The notes under the pieces are model-generated. The model saw only the letters and a list, made by a program, of their open reading frames with translations, was not told the origin of the DNA and searched no databases. From Trichostrongylus colubriformis (lineage: Eukaryota; Nematoda; Chromadorea; Rhabditida; Trichostrongylidae), in the NCBI GenBank assembly GCA_963978905.1, contig OZ022261.1, positions 19,081,582 through 19,145,581 of the forward strand: a DNA stretch of 64,000 bases. Reading direction: 5' to 3'. A program made the position numbers and the translations under genes. How positions within the stretch are numbered: the first letter of the stretch is position 1; the number at the start of each line of letters is the position of its first letter. Positions 22,961 through 33,162 of this stretch are shown piece after piece.

Positions 22961-23867
22961 TAGTTCTACGCTCGCCCTAACTCGGTCATTTTTCATTATT
23001 ATCGGTTTGTTGGTCATTCCAAGAGAATGGAAAGCAGGTGTGCTCCCTCAAAAAATGTATAGATAACAGAACACAAGATGTTTATTACAAGTACTGCAAA
23101 TATGAGAAGATATGCGGTCAAATGGTTGGAAAAAACGTTCGACAAAAAGCAAGAGTTACTTCAGAGGTTTGAAGGGCATAAAGTTGGGGATACAAAAACA
23201 CTTTAAATTCGCAAAGATCCATAAGCTCACAAACTTATGGGAAAAATTGCAGAGGGGTTCGCGGCATACGCCGCGCGATGCTATCCTGACCGTCATCGAG
23301 CCCATTATGAAAATGGCGCCCGTCGCGTTTGCGGCATCGCGAAGGCCCTCTATGCTCTACAAACGTGCGCGGAAACGTGAGAGGATGACGTACATTTCAT
23401 AATGTGAAATGCTCACCTCACCACCGAAGTATGGTATGTGGAAGAAAGAGGAGGTTCAGCCTTAAACAATATTCACAATAGTCTGATCAGATTTCCCCTT
23501 GCAACAGGTACAGGTATCAAATCAGTGTCTTTTGACAGAAGAAGTCAGCATTGAAAGCGTATAAGCTGATATATGTGACTGTGCGGTAGTTGTATAAGTG
23601 ACGCCGTAAAATGATTAGCTGCGATGTAGCAGGTGTTTCTAGGATAGACTTTTATGCTGATTATTTATAGATGTCAAGTAATCTCTAAACGTCGGGGGTG
23701 CTAATAGCGATATTCGAAGAACCTGTATAGTCTCAGATTCATGGCGGTTGTGATAGCAATACAGACGAGAGATAGTGAATCGGAAGCTGAGGAAATAAAA
23801 ACAGAAAGGAACAGGACACTTTAGAAGATGCCATGTTCAGAGGTTTGAGGGCATGAATAGTAGTAGC
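22961..23867. other. stretch with no recognised gene
   Basis: One basic plus-strand open frame (23,112-23,402) has no recognisable family or splice support. Nothing else is seen. Confidence 0.45.
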
Positions 23868-24302
23868 TCAAAGTAACCGCAAAGGGTCCGAAGAAAGAGA
23901 GATGCAAAAAATGATCATTTTGTAACGAACATTTGAAGTAAAGCGATAATCGATGGGAAAAGGCGAATTCAAAAGCGCGGTGATGTGGTGTATATTTGCA
24001 TCACATGCGCATCAACACACTGACTTTCCGAGTTGTTCGCTGTAGGGATGTCATTTGTTTTCTCGTATTTGTAATTCATTCATTGGTAGTGATGTGAAAT
24101 AAGTGAAACAACACACAGCAACAAACAGGTAAAACAATCAAACAAGAATAAGTGAAACCGTAAGAAAAAAGTTTGATTACAATTTAAACCTAATGAATTG
24201 ACTTTCGACGTATTGGCAAGATGCCATGTGTGCTTGCGGCAACTACAAGCCACCGTCCTCCCATACCGTAAACCAAAATCGCCCTCCTCCCAATGTCTTT
24301 AA
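23868..24302. mobile_element. TTAA-flanked MITE family R2, copy 1
   Basis: It starts (T)CAAAGTAACCGCAAAGGGTC and ends CCCAATGTCTTTAA. It shares its whole length with copies at 44,108-44,573 (same orientation) and 51,558-51,991 (inverted). In the better-preserved copies the ends are TTAAAGGAACCGG and CCGGTGTCTTTAA, short inverted ends next to TTAA. It is non-coding. Confidence 0.72.
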
Positions 24303-24376
24303 GCGGTGGCATTCTAAATACAATTTTCCAAAGTTGTAAAGTAGTGCTACCGCGCACTGCTGGATAATGTATAAGC

Positions 24377-24436
24377 GTAGTATCACGGCATAAATAGCAT
24401 TGTAAGGTAGTATCACGGCATAAATAGCATTGTAAG
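24377..24436. repeat. exact tandem duplication, 30 bp x 2
   Basis: GTAGTATCACGGCATAAATA followed by GCATTGTAAG occurs twice back to back. Confidence 0.95.
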
Positions 24437-25049
24437 GTCAAGCCTCGCGAAAATAGTTTGGAAAATGAGACCTCCACTAATTTCGAATGGTTTTGCAAAT
24501 GGCCTCCACTCAAGAAATAAAAAATCCGATGATCATAGTATTGCTTCATACCCAACTGGACAACATGGTGAAAATACGATTTTCGTGACGATTTTTGCCC
24601 TGAAAATCATTGAAAATAAGAGGTGATCAATGAGGATTACTCGTGTACTTTTCCAATAAATACGACGCCCACCCACATGACTATCTTCGTCCCCGTCCCA
24701 TATTGCGGTGGTGAAGGGCCCCACTCATGGATAAGTATCCGATCGCTGAAGGTTGTAGACTATGCACGATTATTGCTTTCATTATATTGACAACCCATAA
24801 AATTTCTCTTAACGAGAGCTCACTGAGGGGTACAGATGGTTCAGGTTCACCCGGACATGCAAATTGTGTAGCCGACAAGCTCATGACTCATAATAAGGAG
24901 ATTCGAAAGTTCTTGCTGTTTCGATTGTTCCAATTCCTGAGTAATTTTTTTGGTTCTTCACTAGGGTAACCTTACTAACCCGCTTCTCGCTCTATTTAAC
25001 CATGGTAACGTTTGTGCCCTAAAATGAATCTTGGATGTTTCCAAAGTCC

Positions 25050-25660
25050 GTGGAATTGATCATGTCTCGCCCATTCTTCTTCTCCGGCCCACAAATGACC
25101 CATTTTCTAACAGTATCGTGACATATGATGAGAACCGGATTCTGTAGGACAAATGACGACAGTAGGGACAAAGGTAAAGCTCGTAGCGGTCAGCCGGCAA
25201 GGTGGCGATTGGTGCTTCAAACCACTAAAGCTTCATTCCCGGCAAAGCTATTACGGCTGAAAGGTACTGTGGGGAACCTGTAAGATATGTAAATCGCAAA
25301 ATGCATATCGTGAGCTCAGTACATATTGGCTAAAGGGAGGAGCCTATCTATTTCTTACGATACGCGTGTCGCAAAAACAATCCCAAGGAAGTGTAATGAG
25401 GTGAGCTACGAAGCTCCGCCGCATCTACGTCACATCTCCATCGTCCTTGGCTCCCACCGATTATCCTTCGTCCAAGCATCCAGAAACCTCTTTTTGGGAG
25501 AAGCGCTTCAAGACCCAACACAATGCTGAAGCGACCTTTAACGAATTATCGCCTGTAGACCTCCACGTCTGAGCAACCAGGATGAGCGAACGTTTTTTCT
25601 TTCCAAAAAGTGAGATTCTCATGATTCTTATCTCGATCGACAAAAATTTGTATGAGGCGA
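25050..25660 (+). pseudogene. mariner-family transposase relic
   Basis: Across frameshifts it reads: near 25,110 SIVTYDENRIL (the usual VTCDEKWILYDN block); near 25,230 SFIPGKAITAERYCGEP (block GxAITAExYC); then near 25,450 LAPTDYPSSKHPETSFWEKR and FKTQHNAEATFNEL; and DSHDSYLDRQKFV near 25,620, the usual C-terminus. The order matches a mariner DDE transposase, C-terminal two-thirds, with many stops. It is a different copy from the one at 13,682. Confidence 0.78.
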
Positions 25661-25837
25661 GATATGCGCATTTGAAGTTAGTGGTCGAAGACCGCAAGAA
25701 CATACTTTCCGAACGACCTAATATATGTATATAGTAAATAATTCTTACAGGTTGTGTAAAGCTGCTGATCATCAGGTCCATTTATCAGCTTTTGGTATCA
25801 TCCCCTTCAGTTGGTGAAGGTACAACATGGGTATTTA

Positions 25838-25990
25838 GTAAGGTAGCGAAGGTGGTGCAGTATCAGGTGGCGCTCACTACCACTCTCAGGGTGCGGGGAT
25901 CAAATCCCACATCAACGCCCGCCCAGACCAACCATCCTTCCATCCCTGCGGGGTCGGTGAATTGGTACCAATCTCGTCTGAGAGCATAAA
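25838..25990 (+). repeat. tRNA-derived SINE-like copy 1
   Basis: A polymerase III A-box-like stretch (GGTGCAGTATCAGGTGGCG) precedes a perfect B-box/T-arm, GGGGATCAAATCCC (25,895-25,908). A non-tRNA body follows (CGCCCAGACCAACCATCC and on). The tRNA part is too degenerate to be a functional tRNA. A relative lies at 29,960-30,100. Confidence 0.5.
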
Positions 25991-26605
25991 GCATGTACAT
26001 GCACATGGATTGGCCTCCGTAAATCATTGAATAGGTGAAATCGCATTCACCAGCCCCAGGATTCCGAATGAAACATGAATTTGCGGAGCGACCCACAGAA
26101 GGGAATGATTGAAGCCAAGAACCTCGTTCTTTTTTACACTCAGTAGGAGAACGTAGGCATTATAAATAAGCGATAGGGGTCCAAGCATACTGTGCGGTGC
26201 ACTTCTGAGTAAATGTCTTCTGCTCCATAACGAAGCTGCACAGGGAGGGCGCTGAGCTGCGGCAAAATGGCCTCAGTGGATGCGATCCCTCCTTCACGCT
26301 GTCGGGCACAGAAGGCCCATTTGGCTTTTTCCACGCGCGAGATGCTTCCACGGGCACGGGTTCTGCCCTATCTGGGAACGGGGGACGCGTTCCCTTCTTG
26401 CTAGGAAGTAATTGAACTCTCGGCAAGGGAGGTGAATTCAACCATTATGGTCGTCAAACCCGTTTGGCCTTGAGCGCGCAAGGAAGCGGCGCAAGCAAAG
26501 TAAAGCCGCACGGTGTGCTTGTCACGTGCCTTGCACGACCGTCTCACACCATCAGTGGAATAGAATTTGCCAGGTTTTTGATCATTTCATTATCCTTCCG
26601 TAAAT

Positions 26606-27405
26606 GCCGTACTATCCGATCGTATCTATACCTGAGGTGCGTCACCGCGAGCGGTCGCGTGCGCATCGTAAAAAAAGTCTAGATGTATGTTTCTATCAAT
26701 ATTTCAATAGCCGATCATCTATAATAGTGCAAAAAGAGCCAAACGAACTGAGTTTCACAATTTGCGTTATTGAAAAAAAAAACACTTTGAAGACTCAGTT
26801 TTGTGCTCGTTAATCTTTCTGTGCTCTTTAATTCAATCACCGAATGGAAATGGACTCTCCCATCCGTCATCCGTTTTCAGACCACCACAAAAGTAGATGC
26901 AGGGGTGCCAATGTAGTTTGGATAGGGCCCTCACTGTTGCGCTGTCGCCTCTCTCGAAACCGTTCTACAGTCATCAGCTTGTGCACTCAAATGTATATTT
27001 TTACCTAAGCCTTCCTTGAGGGGTAGGGGCTTCCTTCTAAAGTAAGCTTAGGCAAAAATAGCGCTGGACGCTGGGCACAGTGGAGAACCCCCATCAACTA
27101 CATTAGTACCGGATGAAGGGAGGTGTGCACTTTCCAAGAAATGAAGCCGTGGATTTCAAGAGTGCGAAAATGGGAAAATGGTCGGATACGTTATGAAATA
27201 GAACGAGGAGTTTTCGCTCACGATCAATACGACAAACGAACACTTTAAGAGCAATGCAGATTATAACGAGATATCAGATACATACAAAACATCCTACGAG
27301 ACTCCCACACCCAGTACGGTGCCGCCTAGCGCGCCCAGCAATGATGCGCACGCGAGCGCTCGCGCTGACGCACCTTAGGGATAGATACGATCGTACTATC
27401 CAGCA
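26606..27405. repeat. inverted repeat pair, arms of about 65 bp
   Basis: CCGATCGTATCTATACCTGA followed by GGTGCGTCACCGCGAGCGG (26,606-26,670) recurs inverted at 27,339-27,405, with about 670 bp between. The intervening DNA has no recognised gene. It is probably an old foldback or two inverted copies of one repeat. Confidence 0.6.
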
Positions 27406-27689
27406 TCTCTGTCATATTCAGCAAACGACCAGACTGCTCCACGTATTCACTTAAATTCAACGCAGTAGCCAGCTGCATCCATAAGGTGGTATACGGTGAA
27501 GTCAATATCCGAACAAAAAATGCAAGGTCATGAACACACCTATCTTTGACAAAAATAATAATATAATTATTGAAATAGACAACACGCATCAACGCATCAA
27601 CTTTCATGAGAACGTCTCGTAGGATAGGCCTCGCAATAGTGTTCGACAAAAATTTAAGTACTTCTTCCCCATATAATTATGGTCTATTT

Positions 27690-27855
27690 GTTAACCAGGG
27701 ACCGCATGCAAGCTTCACGCGAAAAAGTCAAAATGCGGTAGCGACACGTCCCTCAAAGTTTCGTTCACTCGGGTATCATGGGCCCGTCACGACGATTGGG
27801 AAGCAAGTAGGCGGTGAACACGAGATTGGTGACACAGTGAGGGAAATAAATCAAC
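27690..27855. repeat. dispersed repeat P, copy 2
   Basis: CCGCATGCAAGCTTCACGCG, then AAAAAGTCAAAATGCGG, CCCTCAAAGTTTCGTTCACT and GGTGACACAGTGAGGGAAAT follow the same order as copies at 36,118, 58,826 and 61,340. Confidence 0.65.
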
Positions 27856-28640
27856 AATGAACACACAACTGTACTGCGCTCTTCACCGTCATTACCTGTT
27901 GAAGGATCGCTCCGTGGAAATTCAGAAAACTTCCTGTTTTTTATTTCAAATTTTTGATTTCTGCAATGTAAATAGAAAGTTTTCGGGTTTTTCTGCGCTT
28001 CTGTTCGAATATTCTGAGGACTAGGAGTAAGATATAGGCACAGTAGACACGTACATTAATAATAGAATCACTGAAATCCCCTGCATGATTTCTCTAACAT
28101 AGGAGAAAAGAAAGGGCATGGAAGAAGCAAGGATGTGGTAAGGATCCGAAGAAGTAAACACTGGCACCGCTCATCGAGAAAAACGCTGTAGAAGATGTCC
28201 AACGTGGAAGAGGTAGAAGGAAGCAAAAAACGAAGTTCCATTAAGAACGCCATTCCTTTGCTCCCTTCCACTACGTATTCTCTTGTTGACGAAGTCTCTG
28301 TGAAAACAAGGAGCCAGTGATGAAACGAGAAGTTTTGCAGCCCCGCACTGCATCCTTAGAAAGGAGAAAGTTGGAACACCGTTTCATAAAAAAACGTAGG
28401 CGGGATGCCTCTTCAAGAAACTCCTTTATTGAAGCCCCGTATGATTAAGTCATGAATATTAAAAGCCACATGGAAGGATTAGCACGGTTTTTTTTTCCGG
28501 AAGGGTGTATGAGAGATGAGTGCGACACTTCTTACAGGCTAACACATTGAATGAGAAAGCGCCAGGATTTAATAGTGAACGATAAGGATATTAAAGAGAA
28601 GTACAGTGTTGTGGCTGACTGAGCTCTGATATCCCTACTA
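27856..28640. other. stretch with no recognised gene
   Basis: I see no gene, repeat or transposon end here. Confidence 0.5.
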
Positions 28641-29153
28641 TGCCGGGTGGTCCTCTTAAAGCGTGACGGGTGGAAAAAATCCATGTTTTGGGCATTTGTG
28701 GCTTTTTTTTTGCTTTTTGTGTTGTTATTCTTTCTCTCGTATTTTCTAAGTCCCACTGAGTTGCGGAGTCTCACTTTATTAGAAATGGTGTCACATACCG
28801 ATAGTTCAGCAGTAGTTGCTATAAACATGGGCGGCTTCTCACAAAGGCTTTTAAATTACATCGCGAGCAAGTACATCGAGTCATTAAACGCTTCAAGGAG
28901 ACTGGAGAAATTGAAAATTGTCCAAGAGGAAGACCAGAAATTTCGCCGGAAATTACTGCATGCATCCTGAAGAATTTCAGGAAGAGATTGGATGCATGTA
29001 TAGAAGCTGATGGCGAACCTTTCAAATGCGATATGTAATCCCCAAATCTAGAATTTTTTGACGGGTAGATAAATAGAACATTTTCTTGTCTGGCTCGATT
29101 ATGCAAACTTGCGGGTAGTTTTTTTTCGTCACACTTCATGTGAACCACCCTGT
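28641..29153 (+). mobile_element. internally deleted mariner-type element
   Basis: The ends are inverted: (C)CGGGTGGTCCTCTTAAAGCG at the left and, reverse-complemented, CAGGGTGGTTCACATGAAG at the right. Inside, one frame (28,850-29,038) reads a transposase N-terminus (HREQVHRVIKRFKETGEIEN, CPRGRPEIS). It runs straight into a transposase C-terminus (LKNFRKRLDACIEADGEPF) and a stop. The catalytic DDE domain has been deleted, as is typical of a non-autonomous derivative. Confidence 0.7.
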
Positions 29154-29195
29154 ATATAAAACGCTTCATCTGTCTCCGTCCCTCCGTCGATTGTC
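29150..29195. repeat. ATATAAAACGCTTCATCTG / TCCGTCCCTCCGTC repeat (inverted copy)
   Basis: It is the reverse complement of the repeat at 13,324-13,386 and 34,286-34,351. It abuts the right end of the deleted mariner-type element. Confidence 0.6.
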
Positions 29196-29289
29196 CATCC
29201 TTCAGTGACGAAAGTAAGCATAATATGAAAAACAATCTGTGGAGCTGGGGACAAATTTGAAATGGGTAGGGCATGGGACAAGAAGTAAA

Positions 29290-29420
29290 GAACACACATG
29301 GACTAAGTTAAGCTCCACCCACGGTGGGCGGGGGGTGAATTGAAATGTTGCGCTTTCGGACCGAAAATCGTTAATTGGGTTCCAGTATGACCCAAACGTG
29401 GGCGAAAGATGGATTAAGGT
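29290..29420. repeat. dispersed relative of the 240-bp tandem unit
   Basis: TTAAGCTCCACCCACGGTGG and nearby GGGTTCCAG resemble the CTCCACCTACCGTGGGCGG part of the array at 41,600-42,960. Confidence 0.4.
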
Positions 29421-29959
29421 CAGCCATGGGTATCTGAAAGAGGGAAAAAGACCTGGGCACAGTGGGCGGAGCGGACCTTTGGTGGGGGTCCGTGCACCAA
29501 AGTTCATTAGTCGGTTCCAAAACAGCCTCGAGACCAAGAGTGTCCAAACACACTCGAATACCCCTCTCCCCATATTGAGCGGATGTGGTAATCAATACTG
29601 AGTAAATTTACAAAAAAAAGAGGCAATTCCGATCGACCCACTGACGCCCATGATGTTATGCGCGCAGTAGTGTGCGCTAGTCCACCTGGTAATAGATAAT
29701 GCGCTATACAATTCAGGCATGCGTCACTCCAGTTGCGAACTTGACACTTCTAGGCGTAGTTCTCCAGACTAGACAAACGAAATTGTGTCAGCGCTACCCA
29801 TATGAACACCCACTGGAGCCACTTCGAGATCACCGATTGAAGTTTTGAAGGAAAAAAGCGAACTTCCAAGCCATCCCGCTAGGATATCCAGGAATATTTT
29901 GGTCCTATGAAATAGAATGAATTACTTAAAACCTGTATTGTTCTCGGTTTAACGACTAG

Positions 29960-30100
29960 TGTATCCCATTATGGGAGCGGAGGTGGTGCTGTGACTATCA
30001 GCGCCTCTCCCACTTGCACTGTCCAGGGATCATCGCCCATCCAGACCAATCAAGCTATTCATTCCTTCGAAACCGAAAAATTGGCAGTTTCGACTGGAAG
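29960..30100 (+). repeat. tRNA-derived SINE-like copy 2
   Basis: GGAGGTGGTGCTGTGACTAT followed by CAGCGCCTCTCCCAC, CCAGGGATCATCGCCCAT and CCAGACCAATCAAGC parallels the copy at 25,838 in the same orientation. Its B-box is degraded. Confidence 0.42.
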
Positions 30101-31905
30101 GATAAAAACAATTACTTGAAGATCGGTTGGCCCACCAGCTTATTGCATAAGCCAAAGATCGGATTACAACAAGATTCTGGATGGATGCAGAATGCTTGGC
30201 GCATCAAAGAATGAAGGCCGAGTGCTTCGTCCTACTCAGTATTCGATCCACATCAAAGATACCGGGCACTCCCATCCCATGTTATTTATGCTTCTGGGCC
30301 CTCATTTCCAGGACTTTTCGAAAAGATCCTCCAACATGTTTATTGTCTTACAAAACAGATTCTGACATGTTTTGAAGAAACATGCATGGGCTGCAAATAT
30401 GCCAGTTTTCTGCGCAAAATAATGAAGCGATTCCTTGAAGAGCGAGCCTCGTACATATACAAGACAGCAGTTGAAATCACCTTAGGAGTAATTTTGGCCG
30501 ACTGAAGATGTAACATAAAAGTGGAATTGTTAGTAGTACAACGGTATGGAAAGGCCGGAGTGTTTTTTCCGGGAAAGGGAACCCTCCTTTGATTCTTATC
30601 GAGCACGTGCCTTCACGTCATCTGCACCACTGAATGGGTTGATGCAGGCTGCAAGCAACCTACGGCAACACTGTGCTCTCCACTTTATTCGGCTATTTGC
30701 ACCCAACCTACAAATATGTACCACAGCGGAACCGCGCTAAAGAGCATAACGCTCGAATTCCGTCACGGTTAATATCTTTGAAAGTCGCCCCGTCATTCAA
30801 GTAGCCTTACTGTACCTCTGATGGCGTTTTTGAGGAGCTAGAAATGGTACGCCCTATGTTGTATCAAGGTGATAGGAGGAACACTATTATGTAATATCTA
30901 ACTTCACCAATAGGCGGGCAAACCGAAGGCTGACTTGTGTCTAGAAATACTCACAGAAATCACCACCGCACCGCTCGACGCATGCCTATTTAGGTATGGA
31001 GGATCGTGTTCCAGCATTTGACGGGAATGGTAGTGGCGTTTGAATAACACTTCGCTTAGCTTTAAAGAGCAGTTAAAGGGGACATGAGTGATCGTTCTAG
31101 ATATTCATAATGAAGCCTGCCTAGGACATCATGTTAGACTTTCTGTAGAGGTGGTCGTAGGATGGGGCCGATATCATGCGATGCGGTATATTTCCTGCAC
31201 ATTCTTTTCCTTTCCCAAACCTGGTCAAGCATTATAAAGTATATATGGACAAATCTCTCATACTCCTGATGAGATGCAGGAGCCATCCGGCGATGTCAGT
31301 CAACCTTCTCTACTGGTGAGGGCATCGATAGAATCCCATTAGGTTTTTTGCCACCGATACTGCAGAGTAGACAAGGGGGTGCGGTGTTTAGTAATATCCA
31401 CGAAGGATCAAAACTGTCAGAACCAGCCAAAGTGGAGAAAAAGTCGTTCCTGCATAAAAAGCCGTCGCCTGGAGAAACATTAAAGTAGTGGGGTAGTTCG
31501 TGAAACGGAATCCATTTGGAAGGTGCTGTAACACCGCCTATTTATATGAGTATATTTTTGTCGAAAGCGCTATACGTATGTATACCACACTTCCATAACC
31601 TGTTGGGCATGGGCAGAACATCGAACTTAAACTGTAGTTTTTGAAAAAAATATTTTTTCATTCTCACAGCGCCCATATTTTTCTGTACTTTCTCGGCTCC
31701 GTGGAACACGGGCTCATCTCGTTCGTGTTTCCTGCATTTGTGCCAATCGTATACGAGAAATGGTCTTAAAAACATGTTTATCGAGCTGAGACAATCACAG
31801 TAAGGCGATAGTGAAAGCACCCTGGAGGTGGAACGGTATTTCAATATCTCAATGAAAATTGATTTGTACACCTTCCGCAGAGCGCAAGTAGACACAGAAC
31901 AGGAG
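30101..31905. other. stretch with no recognised gene
   Basis: No coding exon, transposon end or repeat could be supported. Confidence 0.5.
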
Positions 31906-32174
31906 CGCGGGTGTGTGCACTTATGCCAAGAAATCGCTTCGCGGCGCCTTCAATACGACTTCGTCAAAGTCGATTGCAATCCCGCTCAGTATGCAGTGGG
32001 CTGGTATCGTAAGGACCTTTGAAGACTGCAGGTTAGATGCTTCGGAAGCTCTTATATGTTGTGGCTCTTGCTGTTTCAACAGATAAAACTACAAACAACT
32101 CGTACCCGCTGCACAGCGCTTGCCGCGGTAGGCGGCGCGATTTTTTTCATAAGTGCACACACCCCAGGAGCGCC
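31906..32174. repeat. GC-rich inverted repeat, copy 2
   Basis: GCGGGTGTGTGCACTTATGC followed by AAGAAATCGCTTCGCGGCGCC faces, about 200 bp on, GGCGGCGCGATTTTTTTCAT and AAGTGCACACACCCCAGG. The inner CGACTTCGTCAAAGTCGATT parallels CGACTTGCCGAATCGATTTT of copy 1 (13,095 on). Confidence 0.65.
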
Positions 32175-33066
32175 ATTTGCTCCGTATGCCACATCAATTA
32201 CCGACTAGCGGAGCAGTGGTGGGGCTTAGGTTTGAGCCTAACGTTGAGAAAAATCTTAAGAAATACGACTCCCCTTTGCTGTCGACGCTTCCAATGCAGC
32301 GTGTCCTCCTCGAGATGTCTCCCTTCCTCCAGGAGACAGACGGACACGCAAAATGGGATACAATTAACTTCAATACTTCCAACCGATAATTATAGCACTG
32401 CTACCTAGCATTAGGCGCGATTATTGATTGACCATCTTACCGGTACAAAATTCGAAAACTACCCAGAGAGATGAGGTCGTCGCAGATCTTCAGGAAATTT
32501 CCAAAAATACGACCTGCCTTGAGGGACCTTCGACACATGCTAGGTTTTATGGGAGGGTACTCCGTTTGCGACAATTGGTATTTAACAGGGCACATTGGAT
32601 CTAGATACCAATTAGCCTATAAATGGTTTTCAGTTTCCTGTTCTCGTCTGTGTCTTGACTACATCACCGCTCATCCCTCAGCATGGGCTGAGTGAGCAGT
32701 GACCCTTCATTCGCCTGTGTCCTTGCTTGCTCGATACACACGATGATCAAAGAGTTCAGTGGTGGTACATATGACTTACAAATCGTTCATTCCATTTTCA
32801 TCAAGCATCTGGAGCATATGGCTGATCTCACTTCCGTTGTCGAAAATTCTGCTGTGCAGTAAGATGAAGGGGGTGGCGCATAATGCGCAAAAAAATTCCT
32901 TCCGCTTGTAGCAGTTATTTCGACTTATGATCGAACTTCTCCCGGTGTCGTGACAGCTTGACACTATTACTCGACGCATGCAACCGTTTGATAACATGAT
33001 AAGATAAGGATTCGAAGAACTCTGTGCGCTGGAATGCTGCCGATAGGTTGGACGCTTTCCCATTTT

Positions 33067-33074
33067 AGGCTTCA
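33067..33074 (+). promoter_or_regulatory. probable SL trans-splice acceptor
   Basis: CCCATTTTAG ends at 33,068, 6 nt before the ATG of the lipase gene (GCTTCA then ATGG). A TTTTAG acceptor with no upstream exon, this close to a start codon, is typical of nematode spliced-leader addition. The leader itself is not in the window. Confidence 0.6.
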
Positions 33075-33162
33075 ATGGCTTTGAAGTTTAAATTTCTGAT
33101 TCAGTTCTTCTCGCATTCGTGCCATTGCTATGCTCGGCTCAATGGAGCAAAGTCTATGAGAA
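33075..33162 (+). CDS. lipase exon 1: start and signal peptide, frame break
   Basis: ATG at 33,075 reads MALKFKFLIQ to 33,104. The hydrophobic core then continues as LLAFVPLLCSAQWSKVYE only from 33,107 in another frame, as if one base were missing near 33,102-33,107. Together they make an ideal secretory signal with cleavage near CSA/Q. A GTGAGT donor follows at 33,163. An alternative is that CAG at 33,102-33,104 is an acceptor and a separate start exon lies further upstream. Confidence 0.65.

Noticed and set aside
26140..26441. Minus-strand frames (e.g. WAFCARQREGGIASTEAIL) as a gene
   Set aside because: Two minus frames are open at once and neither has splice sites or a recognisable family.
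32037..32120. MLRKLLYVVALAV as a signal-peptide exon for the lipase
   Set aside because: It lies inside a GC-rich inverted repeat and has no donor with the right phase; 33,075-33,162 fits far better.
32776..33075. 100-codon minus-strand frame ending at the lipase start codon
   Set aside because: No family, no splice context, and it overlaps the probable SL acceptor region of the lipase on the other strand.
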